Shown here: positions 40,596 through 47,729 of the stretch, one piece after another
Layout: the number at the start of each line of letters is the position of its first letter
Numbering within the stretch: position 1 is the first letter of the stretch
Origin: Mycolicibacterium lacusdiani
GTDB taxonomy: Bacteria; Actinomycetota; Actinomycetes; Mycobacteriales; Mycobacteriaceae
Assembly: GCF_021916785.1 (NCBI RefSeq)
Contig: NZ_JAKCFC010000007.1
Span: 248,001-312,000 of the forward strand
Reading direction: 5' to 3'
DNA: 64,000 bases
Position numbers and translations under genes: made by a program
The notes under the pieces: generated by a model
The model's database searches: none
Seen by the model: only the letters and a program-made list of their open reading frames with translations
Told to the model about the DNA's origin: nothing

Positions 40596-41681
40596 ATGGG
40601 AGTCGTGAAGAAACGACATCGAAGCATTCGCCTTGCGGTGTCGTCGATCCTTGCGGCCGTCGCCTGCCTGGTGGCGGCCTGCGGTACCACGACGGCACCA
40701 CCCCCCGAACCCAGCGGACCGCTGCTCGCCTACCGCGCGGCCTCCGAGATCGGTCTGGTCGACGGAACGACGGTGGTCGCGACGGCGCCGGGCAGTTTCG
40801 CGCCATCGAGCGACCCGCTGGCGACCGAGGACGGCAGGTACGTCTTCGCGCGGTCATCCGACGGCGGCGTCACGGTCCTCGACGTGGCGGCCAGGACCTC
40901 GAGAGCCGTTGCGGTATCGATCGATTCGGCATTGGGCACCGGTGGCGGCAGCACGATCGTGTGGTGGGAGCAGCCCAACCGGCTGATGCAGCTCGACCTC
41001 GCCGATCCCACCGGTCAGCCGGCGCTGCGCCAGGAGATCGACCTGCCCCGTCAGGCCGGGGCGTCCGACGCCATGCTGCTGACCGCCCGCAACGGCACGG
41101 TCGTCGTCGCACGCACCGAGTCGGAGCCGTCACCATTCGGAGGTCCCGACACCCTCTACGCCGTGCACGGCGACGCGGAGCCGACGGCGCTGGGCACCGC
41201 CGACGCGAACACCCCGGTCGTCTCGGCGGTACTGAGCCCCGACGGCAGCCGGCTGGCCTATGCGCTGTACCGCCGGACCAGCAACTCGTGCGGCACGGCC
41301 GCGGTGGTGGTGTCCGGCGCCGACGGCTCGCAGGAGACCTACGACGTGGCGGCCCCGAACTTCGTCATCGGCTCCCGGGTGCTGGAGATGTGGTGGCCCG
41401 ACGGCAAGCCGATGTCGCTGAGCCTCGCGACGTGGCAGTGCGAGACGGAGAGCTACTACTCACCGCTGACGTGGCAGCTCGGCGACGCGGGACTCGTCGA
41501 GGCCGCTCCGCGGACCGTCGCGCTGGAGGCCACCGAGGTCGTGCCGGGTCAGCGTGCGCTGATCGTGCCGAAGGTCGGGGTCGCTCCTGAGCCGTCGGGG
41601 ACGCTGGTGATCGAGGACAGTGGCAGGCGCTTCCCGCTCGGGCCGCCCGCGGTCGACGCGATCGCGGTGGTGGGGCCCTAG
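40596..41681 (+). CDS. Lipoprotein with beta-propeller-like repeats
   Basis: 361 residues. A signal peptide with a lipobox (LAAVACLVAACG, Cys about residue 29) anchors it to the outer face of the membrane. The body has repeated short beta units such as YRAASEIGLVDGTTVV, DGRYVFARSSDGGVTVLDVA and LSPDGSRLAYALY, like TolB/WD-type propellers. A pair of cysteines (NSCGTA and WQCETES) may form a disulfide. It is conserved-looking but I do not recognise a named family. ATG 40596; a GTG three codons later is possible. The stop is 4 bases from the convergent membrane gene. Confidence 0.75.
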   Translation: MGVVKKRHRSIRLAVSSILAAVACLVAACGTTTAPPPEPSGPLLAYRAASEIGLVDGTTVVATAPGSFAPSSDPLATEDGRYVFARSSDGGVTVLDVAARTSRAVAVSIDSALGTGGGSTIVWWEQPNRLMQLDLADPTGQPALRQEIDLPRQAGASDAMLLTARNGTVVVARTESEPSPFGGPDTLYAVHGDAEPTALGTADANTPVVSAVLSPDGSRLAYALYRRTSNSCGTAAVVVSGADGSQETYDVAAPNFVIGSRVLEMWWPDGKPMSLSLATWQCETESYYSPLTWQLGDAGLVEAAPRTVALEATEVVPGQRALIVPKVGVAPEPSGTLVIEDSGRRFPLGPPAVDAIAVVGP

Positions 41682-41685
41682 CGGG

Positions 41686-42090
41686 TCAGGCGGCGCCGAG
41701 CCTGCGGGCCGTGCCGCGGCTGCGGTGAGCCAGTACCGCCACGGCGACGATCACCTCGACGACGGCGATCACCGTGGCCACCGCCATGGCAGCGGGCAAT
41801 GCGGGAGCGGGGCCCGAGGTCACGTCGCCGTGTCGGTGCGACGCGGTGGGCATGTGCAGCGCGATCATCGCGACGTTCATCGTGGCGACCAGCACCCAGG
41901 CGCGGGACGTGCCTCGCGTCCACAGGTCGTGCGCGCAGAACAGGCAGGCCGCGATCATCCCGGCCATCACGATCGCCATGGCCGGATTGCTCGCGTGGCC
42001 GAGCGAGAGCGCGTGCAGCACGGCGGAACTGGCGGCGAGCAGCGCGCACGCCCGCCTGCCCGAACTCCGACGCGCGTCTTGCCAGTTCAT
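41686..42090 (-). CDS. Four-helix membrane protein, His-rich (DUF5134-like)
   Basis: 134 residues with four predicted helices: RACALLAASSAVLHALSLG, PAMAIVMAGMIAACLFCAHDLW, WVLVATMNVAMIALHM and ALPAAMAVATVIAVVEVIVAVAVLAH. Histidines and methionines sit within or next to the helices (LHALSLGH, CAHDLW, ALHMP, SHRHGD), a composition seen in DUF5134-like mycobacterial membrane proteins that may handle metals. A strong CGGAGGTCAACC precedes the ATG at 42090. The gene is on the same strand as the second secreted peptide and downstream of its terminator. Confidence 0.65.
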   Translation of the reverse strand: MNWQDARRSSGRRACALLAASSAVLHALSLGHASNPAMAIVMAGMIAACLFCAHDLWTRGTSRAWVLVATMNVAMIALHMPTASHRHGDVTSGPAPALPAAMAVATVIAVVEVIVAVAVLAHRSRGTARRLGAA

Positions 42091-42217
42091 GGTTGACCTC
42101 CGTGCACGTGATTGTCGTCGATCGGACGACCATCGGCAGGGCGAGCGTGCTGCCCCGTCGAGGTAGACCACTCGCGGGTGCTGATGTCATCGCGGGACCC
42201 CAACCCCACAGACGAAG

Positions 42218-42248
42218 AAGGGGCACCCGAATCGCTCGGGTGCCCCTT
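42218..42248 (-). terminator. Rho-independent-like terminator after peptide copy 2
   Basis: A perfect 13-base stem (AAGGGGCACCCGA / TCGGGTGCCCCTT) with a 5-base loop, 13 bases after the stop of the second peptide gene, followed on the minus strand by CTTCGTC. The GGGGCACCCG core equals that of the terminator behind copy 1. Confidence 0.8.
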
Positions 42249-42261
42249 CGAAGTGGTCTTA

Positions 42262-42438
42262 CTAGCGGCCGTTGCCCACGGTCGAGGTGGCGCTGCCGAC
42301 GGTGGCCGACTGCTGGATGTCCTGGACCCAGTCGTGGTGCACGATGTCGGCCGATGCGGGGGCGGCGAGCCCGAACAGTGCGGCGGCGAAGCCGGTGGCG
42401 ACGAACCCTGCGACGGTGGCGAAGGCTGACTTCTTCAT
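42262..42438 (-). CDS. Small secreted HHxW peptide, copy 2
   Basis: A 58-residue product with a 30-residue signal peptide (KKSAFATVAGFVATGFAAAL ending APASA) and a predicted 28-residue mature part beginning DIVHHDWVQDIQQSATV. It aligns without gaps to the peptide at 33960-34127. The ATG is at 42438, behind AGGAAGAGGGATCATC; the in-frame ATG upstream lacks support. A terminator follows. It is divergent from furA-katG, with 219 bases between the starts. Whether it shares oxidative-stress or iron control with furA is unknown. Confidence 0.78.
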   Translation of the reverse strand: MKKSAFATVAGFVATGFAAALFGLAAPASADIVHHDWVQDIQQSATVGSATSTVGNGR

Positions 42439-42505
42439 GATGATCCCTCTTCCTGGAGTGCTGCTCTTGAAGTTCTGCTGGTCCGGGAGGAGGTTTCTCC
42501 AGCCG

Positions 42506-42534
42506 GTCTGACAGGTAGAACTCACAGGTCAGAC
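42506..42534. repeat. Inverted repeat GTCTGAC-N15-GTCAGAC with inner ACAGGT direct repeats
   Basis: The 29-base element has perfect 7-base arms and contains ACAGGT twice, 13 bases apart. It lies 68 bases before the start of the second secreted-peptide gene and could be an operator or a hairpin in its leader. It is not a known FurA site. Confidence 0.4.
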
Positions 42535-42621
42535 GGTTCATTTCCAGTGGCAGAGATTGAACGACGGGTGGCAGGATCGGCTCGACGCCGAGACGTCACC
42601 CAACCTTTTTCGAGCGTTTTC

Positions 42622-42635
42622 TTGAAATGTTCCAA
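42622..42635. promoter_or_regulatory. Candidate FurA box upstream of furA
   Basis: TTGAAATGTTCCAA is a partial palindrome within an AT-rich patch (42606-42638) that stands out in this GC-rich region, 23 bases before the furA start. Mycobacterial FurA binds an AT-rich site at the same place and represses its own operon. The match is by position and composition only. Confidence 0.45.
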
Positions 42636-42657
42636 TAAACGCGGGAGACTCGATCCG

Positions 42658-43089
42658 ATGACCGACGATCCGGACTACCGGCTGCTGCTGCGGGGGGCCA
42701 AGCTCCGCATCACCCAGCCACGCCTCTCGGTGATGAGCGCAGTCAGCGACAACCCGCACGCCGAGACCGAGACCATCATTCGTGCCGCGCGGGAGTCGAC
42801 GCCCGACGTGTCGCACCAGACCGTGTACGACGCCCTCAACGCCCTCACCGCCGCGGGCCTCATCCGCCGCATCCAACCCAACGGGTCCCTGGCCCGCTAC
42901 GAGACCCGCGTCGGCGACAACCACCATCACGTGGTCTGCCGTTCGTGTGGCGTCATCGCCGACGTGGACTGCGCCGTCGGCGACGCGCCATGCCTCACCG
43001 CTTCGGATGATCAAGGCTTCGTCATCGACGAGGCCGAGGTCATCTACTGGGGCCTGTGCCCCGATTGCATTGAAGTCCGAAGTTCCTAG
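42658..43089 (+). CDS. furA: Ferric uptake regulator family repressor FurA
   Basis: 143 residues. The winged helix is LRITQPRLSVMSAVSDNPHAETETIIRAARESTPDVSHQTVYDALNALTAAGLIRRI; the metal-binding region contains HHHVVCRSCGVIADVDC and the C-terminal CPDCIEV, giving two CxxC pairs for a structural zinc. It lies directly before katG, the conserved mycobacterial pair in which FurA represses katG and itself and is relieved by peroxide. The ATG at 42658 gives normal length; the frame is open further upstream but would start in the operator. Confidence 0.96.
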   Translation: MTDDPDYRLLLRGAKLRITQPRLSVMSAVSDNPHAETETIIRAARESTPDVSHQTVYDALNALTAAGLIRRIQPNGSLARYETRVGDNHHHVVCRSCGVIADVDCAVGDAPCLTASDDQGFVIDEAEVIYWGLCPDCIEVRSS

Positions 43090-43140
43090 ATCACAGCCCG
43101 TGATCGACAGCCCCACCGAAGAATGAAGAAAGGGAAGTAC

Positions 43141-45396
43141 GTGTCGTCAGATACCTCCGATGCCCGCCCGCCCCACTCCGACGCCAACACCGCCAGCCAC
43201 AGTGAGTCGGAGAACCCGGTCATCGACTCCCCCAAGCCGCAGTCGCACGCGCCGCGGACCAACCAGGACTGGTGGCCAGAGCAGGTCGACGTCTCGGTGC
43301 TGCACAAGCAGCCGGCCAAGGGCAACCCGCTCGGCGAGGACTTCGACTACGCCGCAGAGTTCGCCAAGCTCGACGTCGACGCGCTCAAGGCCGACGTCCT
43401 GAACGTCATCACCACCTCCCAGGACTGGTGGCCCGCCGACTACGGCAGCTACGCAGGCCTGTTCATCCGCATGAGCTGGCACGCCGCGGGCACCTACCGC
43501 ATCTTCGACGGACGCGGCGGCGGCGGCCAGGGCTCCCAGCGGTTCGCGCCGCTCAACAGCTGGCCCGACAACGCGAACCTCGACAAGGCGCGCCGCCTGC
43601 TGTGGCCCGTCAAGCAGAAGTACGGCAACAAGATCTCCTGGGCCGACCTGATCGTGTTCGCGGGCAACGTCGCGCTCGAGTCCGCGGACTTCGAGACCTT
43701 CGGCTTCGCGTTCGGCCGCGAGGACATCTTCCAGCCCGAGGAGATCCTCTTCGGCCAGGAGGACACCTGGCTGGGCACCGACGCCCGCTACGGCGGCACC
43801 AACGACAGCGACCGCAAGCTGGCGGAGCCCTTCGGCGCCACCACCATGGGTCTGATCTACGTCAATCCCGAAGGCCCCGAGGGCAAGCCGGATCCGCTGG
43901 CCGCCGCCCACGACATCCGCGAGACCTTCGGCCGCATGGCCATGAACGACGAGGAGACCGCCGCACTGATCGTCGGCGGCCACACGCTGGGCAAGACCCA
44001 CGGTGCCGGTGACGGCGACCTCGTCGGCCCGGAGCCCGAGGGCGCCCCGATCGAGCAGCAGGGTCTGGGCTGGAAGTGCGCGTTCGCCTCCGGCAAGGCC
44101 GGCGACACGATCACCAGTGGCCTCGAGGTCGTCTGGACCGACAAGCCGACCAAGTGGAGCAACCGCTACCTGGAGATCCTGTACGGGAACGAGTGGGAGC
44201 TGACCAAGAGCCCCGCAGGCGCATGGCAGTTCGAGGCAAAGGACGCCGAGGCGATCATCCCTGATCCCTTCGACCCGACCAAGAAGCGCAAGCCCACGAT
44301 GCTGGTCACCGACGTCTCGATGCGCGTCGATCCCATCTACGGCAAGATCACCCGCCGCTGGCTCGACCATCCCGAGGAGATGAACGAGGCCTTCGCGAAG
44401 GCTTGGTACAAGCTGCTCCACCGCGACATGGGCCCGGTCAGCCGCTTCCTCGGCCCGTGGGTCGCCGAGCCGCAGCTGTGGCAGGACCCGGTGCCCGCGG
44501 TCGACCACCCGCTGGTCGACGAGTCGGACATCGCCTCGCTGAAGAGCAAGGTGCTCGACTCCGGCCTGACGGTTCAGCAGTTGATCAAGACGGCGTGGGC
44601 GTCCGCCTCGAGCTTCCGTGGCACCGACAAGCGCGGCGGCGCCAACGGCGCACGCATCCGTCTCGAGCCGCAGCGCAGCTGGGAGGCCAACGAGCCCGCC
44701 GAGCTGGCCAAGGTGCTGCCCACGCTGGGTCAGATCCAGCAGGACTTCAACGCCTCGGCCTCCGGCGGCAAGAAGATCTCGCTGGCCGACCTGATCGTGC
44801 TGGCCGGTTCCGCAGCGGTCGAGAAGGCCGCCAAGGACGCGGGTTACGAGATCAACGTGCACTTCGCGCCGGGTCGCACCGACGCGTCGCAGGAGCAGAC
44901 CGACGTCGAGGCGTTCCAGGTCCTCGAGACGCGGGCCGACGGGTTCCGCAACTACGTCCGCCCTGGCGAGAAGACGGCATTGGAGCAGCAGCTCGTCGAG
45001 AAGGCGTACTTCCTGGACCTCACGGCTCCGGAGATGACCGTCCTCGTCGGTGGTCTGCGTGCGCTGAACGTCAACCACGGTGGCTCCAAGCACGGTGTCT
45101 TCACCCAGACGCCGGGTGTGCTGACGAACGACTTCTTCGTCAACCTGCTCGACATGAGCACCGAGTGGAAGCCGTCGCAGAACTCGGAGAACGTCTACGA
45201 GGGCCGCGACCGCGCCACGGGCGAACTCAAGTGGACCGCCACGGCCAACGACCTGGTGTTCGGCTCAAACTCGGTGCTGCGCGCCCTGGTCGAGGTCTAC
45301 GCCCAGGACGACGGCAAGGGCAAGTTCGTCGAGGACTTCGTCGCAGCGTGGGTCAAGGTCATGAACAACGACCGGTTCGACCTCGAAAAGTTCTGA
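43141..45396 (+). CDS. katG: Catalase-peroxidase KatG
   Basis: 751 residues from the GTG at 43141, supported by AAAGGGAAGTAC upstream; an in-frame ATG at 43123 would add six residues. Bifunctional haem enzyme destroying hydrogen peroxide and activating isoniazid in mycobacteria. The distal pocket is IRMSWHAAGTYR (Arg110, Trp113, His114). The Met-Tyr-Trp adduct partners are that Trp, the Tyr in GLIYVNPEGPEG and the Met in RMAMNDEET. The proximal His is in IVGGHTLGKTHGAG. The Ser315-equivalent region reads TITSGLEVVWT, so the wild-type Ser is kept. The N-terminal 40 residues are Ser/His/Asn-rich and unlike M. tuberculosis. A terminator hairpin follows. Confidence 0.98.
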   Translation: MSSDTSDARPPHSDANTASHSESENPVIDSPKPQSHAPRTNQDWWPEQVDVSVLHKQPAKGNPLGEDFDYAAEFAKLDVDALKADVLNVITTSQDWWPADYGSYAGLFIRMSWHAAGTYRIFDGRGGGGQGSQRFAPLNSWPDNANLDKARRLLWPVKQKYGNKISWADLIVFAGNVALESADFETFGFAFGREDIFQPEEILFGQEDTWLGTDARYGGTNDSDRKLAEPFGATTMGLIYVNPEGPEGKPDPLAAAHDIRETFGRMAMNDEETAALIVGGHTLGKTHGAGDGDLVGPEPEGAPIEQQGLGWKCAFASGKAGDTITSGLEVVWTDKPTKWSNRYLEILYGNEWELTKSPAGAWQFEAKDAEAIIPDPFDPTKKRKPTMLVTDVSMRVDPIYGKITRRWLDHPEEMNEAFAKAWYKLLHRDMGPVSRFLGPWVAEPQLWQDPVPAVDHPLVDESDIASLKSKVLDSGLTVQQLIKTAWASASSFRGTDKRGGANGARIRLEPQRSWEANEPAELAKVLPTLGQIQQDFNASASGGKKISLADLIVLAGSAAVEKAAKDAGYEINVHFAPGRTDASQEQTDVEAFQVLETRADGFRNYVRPGEKTALEQQLVEKAYFLDLTAPEMTVLVGGLRALNVNHGGSKHGVFTQTPGVLTNDFFVNLLDMSTEWKPSQNSENVYEGRDRATGELKWTATANDLVFGSNSVLRALVEVYAQDDGKGKFVEDFVAAWVKVMNNDRFDLEKF

Positions 45397-45406
45397 TCTG
45401 ATTGAC

Positions 45407-45443
45407 GAGGACACCCGCGTGCCGATCGGCGCGCGGGTGTCTT
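45407..45443 (+). terminator. Terminator after katG
   Basis: GAGGACACCCGCG pairs with CGCGGGTGTCTTC (one mismatch) around a loop of about 11 bases, starting 10 bases after the katG stop. It separates katG from the convergent FAD oxidoreductase gene and may serve both. Confidence 0.75.
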
Positions 45444-45457
45444 CGTGTTCGGGGGTC

Positions 45458-47050
45458 TCAGCCGCCGGTGAGCAGGCGCTGCGCCGCGCGGGTGAGCCGA
45501 CGCCTGGGCCAGCCGAACGCCCCGTCGGACGCCAGCGCGGCTCGGGCGGCGTTGCGTCCGCACACGCCGTGCACGCCGCCGCCGGGGGTGGCGCCGGCGC
45601 TGCCGAGGAACACGTTCTCCACGTGCGTCTCGGCACGGCCGAGCCCGGGAGCGGGCCGGAAGATCAACTGCTGGAACAACTGTGACGTGCCGCCGTTGAC
45701 GGCTCCGGTGTGCAGGTTCGCGTCGCTGGCCTCCAGGTCGGACGGCCGTTGCACCAGCTTGCCGACGATGTTGTCGCTGAAGCCGGGGGCATGCTGCTCG
45801 AGCACGTCGTCGACGCGGGCGCCGAGTTCGTCGGCCGACGCGTCGTCGGACAGTCCGCGCGGCAGATGCGTGTAGGCCCAAGCACTCTCGGTGCCCGCAG
45901 GCGACCGCGTCGGGTCGGCCGTCGTCATCTGACCGAACAGCATGAACGGCAGCTCGGGCAGCGTCCGCGTGTTGAGGTCCGCCATCCAGCGGATCAGCCC
46001 GTCGTGGTCGGCGCCGAGGTGCACGGTACCGGCGCCGGCCAGGCTCTTCGAACGCCACGGGATCGGTTCGCGCAGTGCGTAGTTGATCTTCAGCACCGGG
46101 GTGTCCCAGACAAAGCGGTCGAGGCCGTCCGCGAATGCCCGCGGCAGTCCCTCGGCGGGTAGCAGCTTCTGGTACAGCTGCGGCGCAGAGGTGTCGGCGA
46201 CGACGGCCTTGCGGCAGCGCACCGTGCGGCCGTCGGCGGTCCGGACGGCGACTGCACGGCCGCCGCTGACCTCGATCGCCTCGACCGGCCGACCGCACTC
46301 GACACGCGCGCCCGCCGCCTCGGCGCGTCGCACCATCGCCGCGGTGAGTTCGCCGGCTCCGCCCACCGGAACCGGGAAACCGCCGTCCTGGGCCATCATG
46401 ATCAGCAGATAGCCCATCACGCCGCTACCGGGTGCGTCGATCGGAACGTCGGCGTGCATGGCGTTGCCCAGCAACAACAGTCGGGCCGCGTCGCCATCGA
46501 ACAGGTGCTGCGCCATCACGCCCGCGGGCATCAGCAGCTGGTGCACCAACCGCAGCGCGTCGGCGGTGCCGAGCTTGCGCAGCAGACCGGTGGCGCCGCG
46601 TACCGGAGGGAACGGCGCGAACAGGGCGGCCAGGAGCGGGTCCTTGATGCGCTGATACTGCTCGAAGAGGTCGCACCAGCGTCGTCCGTCGCCGGGCTGG
46701 TTGCGGTCGAGAAGTGCTGCGGTGGAGTCGATGTCGCGGTAGATGACGGGCGCGTCCTCGTCGTCGGCGTCACGCGCGTGCCCCACGACGGCCGGTGAGT
46801 GTGCCCATTTCAGCCCGTGGTCTTCGAGGTTGAGGTTGCGCAGCGCGGGAGAGGCGACCGACAGCGGGTAGAACGCGCTGTAGAGGTCGGTGACGTACCC
46901 GGGTACGACCTCCTTGCTCTTGATCGCGCCGCCCGGTTCCTCCTGCGCTTCGAGCACGGTGACGTCCCACCCCGCTTCGGCGAGCAGGGTCGCGGCCACC
47001 AGCCCGTTGTGTCCTGCGCCGATGACGACGGCGTCGACGGTTTCGGTCAC
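45458..47050 (-). CDS. Phytoene-dehydrogenase-like NAD(P)/FAD oxidoreductase (Rv3829c-like)
   Basis: 530 residues. The dinucleotide-binding motif is AVVIGAGHNGLVAATLLAEAGWDVTVLEAQEEPGGAIKSKEV, diagnostic of the CrtI/phytoene-desaturase-like superfamily. The C-terminal FAD segment is VFLGSAGATPGGGVHGVCGRNAARAAL. It resembles M. tuberculosis Rv3829c. No phytoene synthase or other carotenoid gene is near, so a true carotenoid desaturase is unlikely; the retinol-saturase-like branch fits better. Substrate unknown. It is 6 bases downstream of a START-like gene on the same strand. Confidence 0.9.
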   Translation of the reverse strand: MTETVDAVVIGAGHNGLVAATLLAEAGWDVTVLEAQEEPGGAIKSKEVVPGYVTDLYSAFYPLSVASPALRNLNLEDHGLKWAHSPAVVGHARDADDEDAPVIYRDIDSTAALLDRNQPGDGRRWCDLFEQYQRIKDPLLAALFAPFPPVRGATGLLRKLGTADALRLVHQLLMPAGVMAQHLFDGDAARLLLLGNAMHADVPIDAPGSGVMGYLLIMMAQDGGFPVPVGGAGELTAAMVRRAEAAGARVECGRPVEAIEVSGGRAVAVRTADGRTVRCRKAVVADTSAPQLYQKLLPAEGLPRAFADGLDRFVWDTPVLKINYALREPIPWRSKSLAGAGTVHLGADHDGLIRWMADLNTRTLPELPFMLFGQMTTADPTRSPAGTESAWAYTHLPRGLSDDASADELGARVDDVLEQHAPGFSDNIVGKLVQRPSDLEASDANLHTGAVNGGTSQLFQQLIFRPAPGLGRAETHVENVFLGSAGATPGGGVHGVCGRNAARAALASDGAFGWPRRRLTRAAQRLLTGG

Positions 47051-47056
47051 GCCGCG

Positions 47057-47545
47057 TCACTCGTCATTCGGGAGGTCCTTGGGCAGCTTGCGCTCGGCGA
47101 GAGCCGCGAGCCGCCAGGTGCATTCGCGGTTGCGTGGGAACGCCGCGGCGAGCGACGCGCGCTTGGGCAGCCAGTTCAGGGGCGGGGTGATCGGGACCTC
47201 GGCCATCTCGATGCGGCAGCCGCCGCCGTCGACGTCCGAGAGGGTCAGAGTGATCCGGGCCTTGCCGAACGGCCTGCCGTTGGCGACCATCACCAGCTTT
47301 TCGCCGGGGATGCACTCGACGCTCACCGTGCTGTCGTCCAGGAGCACCGGCCACACGCCGACGGAGTGCCGGATGGTGCTGCCCGGCTGCGGCCACTCCG
47401 GGTCCACCGCCCGCATGCGGCTGTTGCCGACCACCCACTGCGAGTAGGTCCAGCCGTCGGCGATCACGTCCCATACCCGGTCGCGGCTGGCGGTCGTGGT
47501 GCGCTTGACCGTGAGGCTGCTCTCCAGTTCCTCGGGTTGCGCCAT
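47057..47545 (-). CDS. SRPBCC family protein
   Basis: 162 residues. The START-like strand-helix opening is SSLTVKRTTTASRDRVWDVIADGWTYSQWVVGNSRMRAVDPEWPQPGSTIRH, with a later WPVLLDDSTVSVE, and PLNWLPKRASLAAAFPRNRECTWRLAALAE forms the long C-terminal helix. A Trp/Arg-rich pocket could bind an aromatic or lipid ligand. ATG at 47545, with GGAAAGGAATGCTTTG in front; a TTG one codon earlier is possible. The FAD oxidoreductase follows after 6 bases, so the two probably act in one pathway, the START protein perhaps presenting the hydrophobic substrate. Confidence 0.85.
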   Translation of the reverse strand: MAQPEELESSLTVKRTTTASRDRVWDVIADGWTYSQWVVGNSRMRAVDPEWPQPGSTIRHSVGVWPVLLDDSTVSVECIPGEKLVMVANGRPFGKARITLTLSDVDGGGCRIEMAEVPITPPLNWLPKRASLAAAFPRNRECTWRLAALAERKLPKDLPNDE

Positions 47546-47729
47546 CAAAGCATTCCTTTCCTGGTCACCGGCCAGTTAGCTACCCGGCGGGCTGATCATC
47601 AAACACCGGTACCGGCCAGTACCGGAGCCCACGCCTCGGGTGTGACGGGCGCATCACTGGGTATCGGGAGGTCATGGAGTTCCACGGCACGGCCGTCGGT
47701 GCGGCGGCCCCTTCAGTACCGTCGATGAC

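Noticed and set aside
43147..45093. Long open frame (648 codons) on the minus strand opposite katG
   Set aside because: Antisense shadow of a GC-rich gene: low-complexity Val/Leu/Gly/Arg protein without domain motifs, while the plus strand encodes an intact KatG.
45458..47545. Carotenoid biosynthesis cluster
   Set aside because: The CrtI-like oxidoreductase has no phytoene synthase, cyclase or GGPP synthase nearby; the START-like neighbour suggests another substrate.
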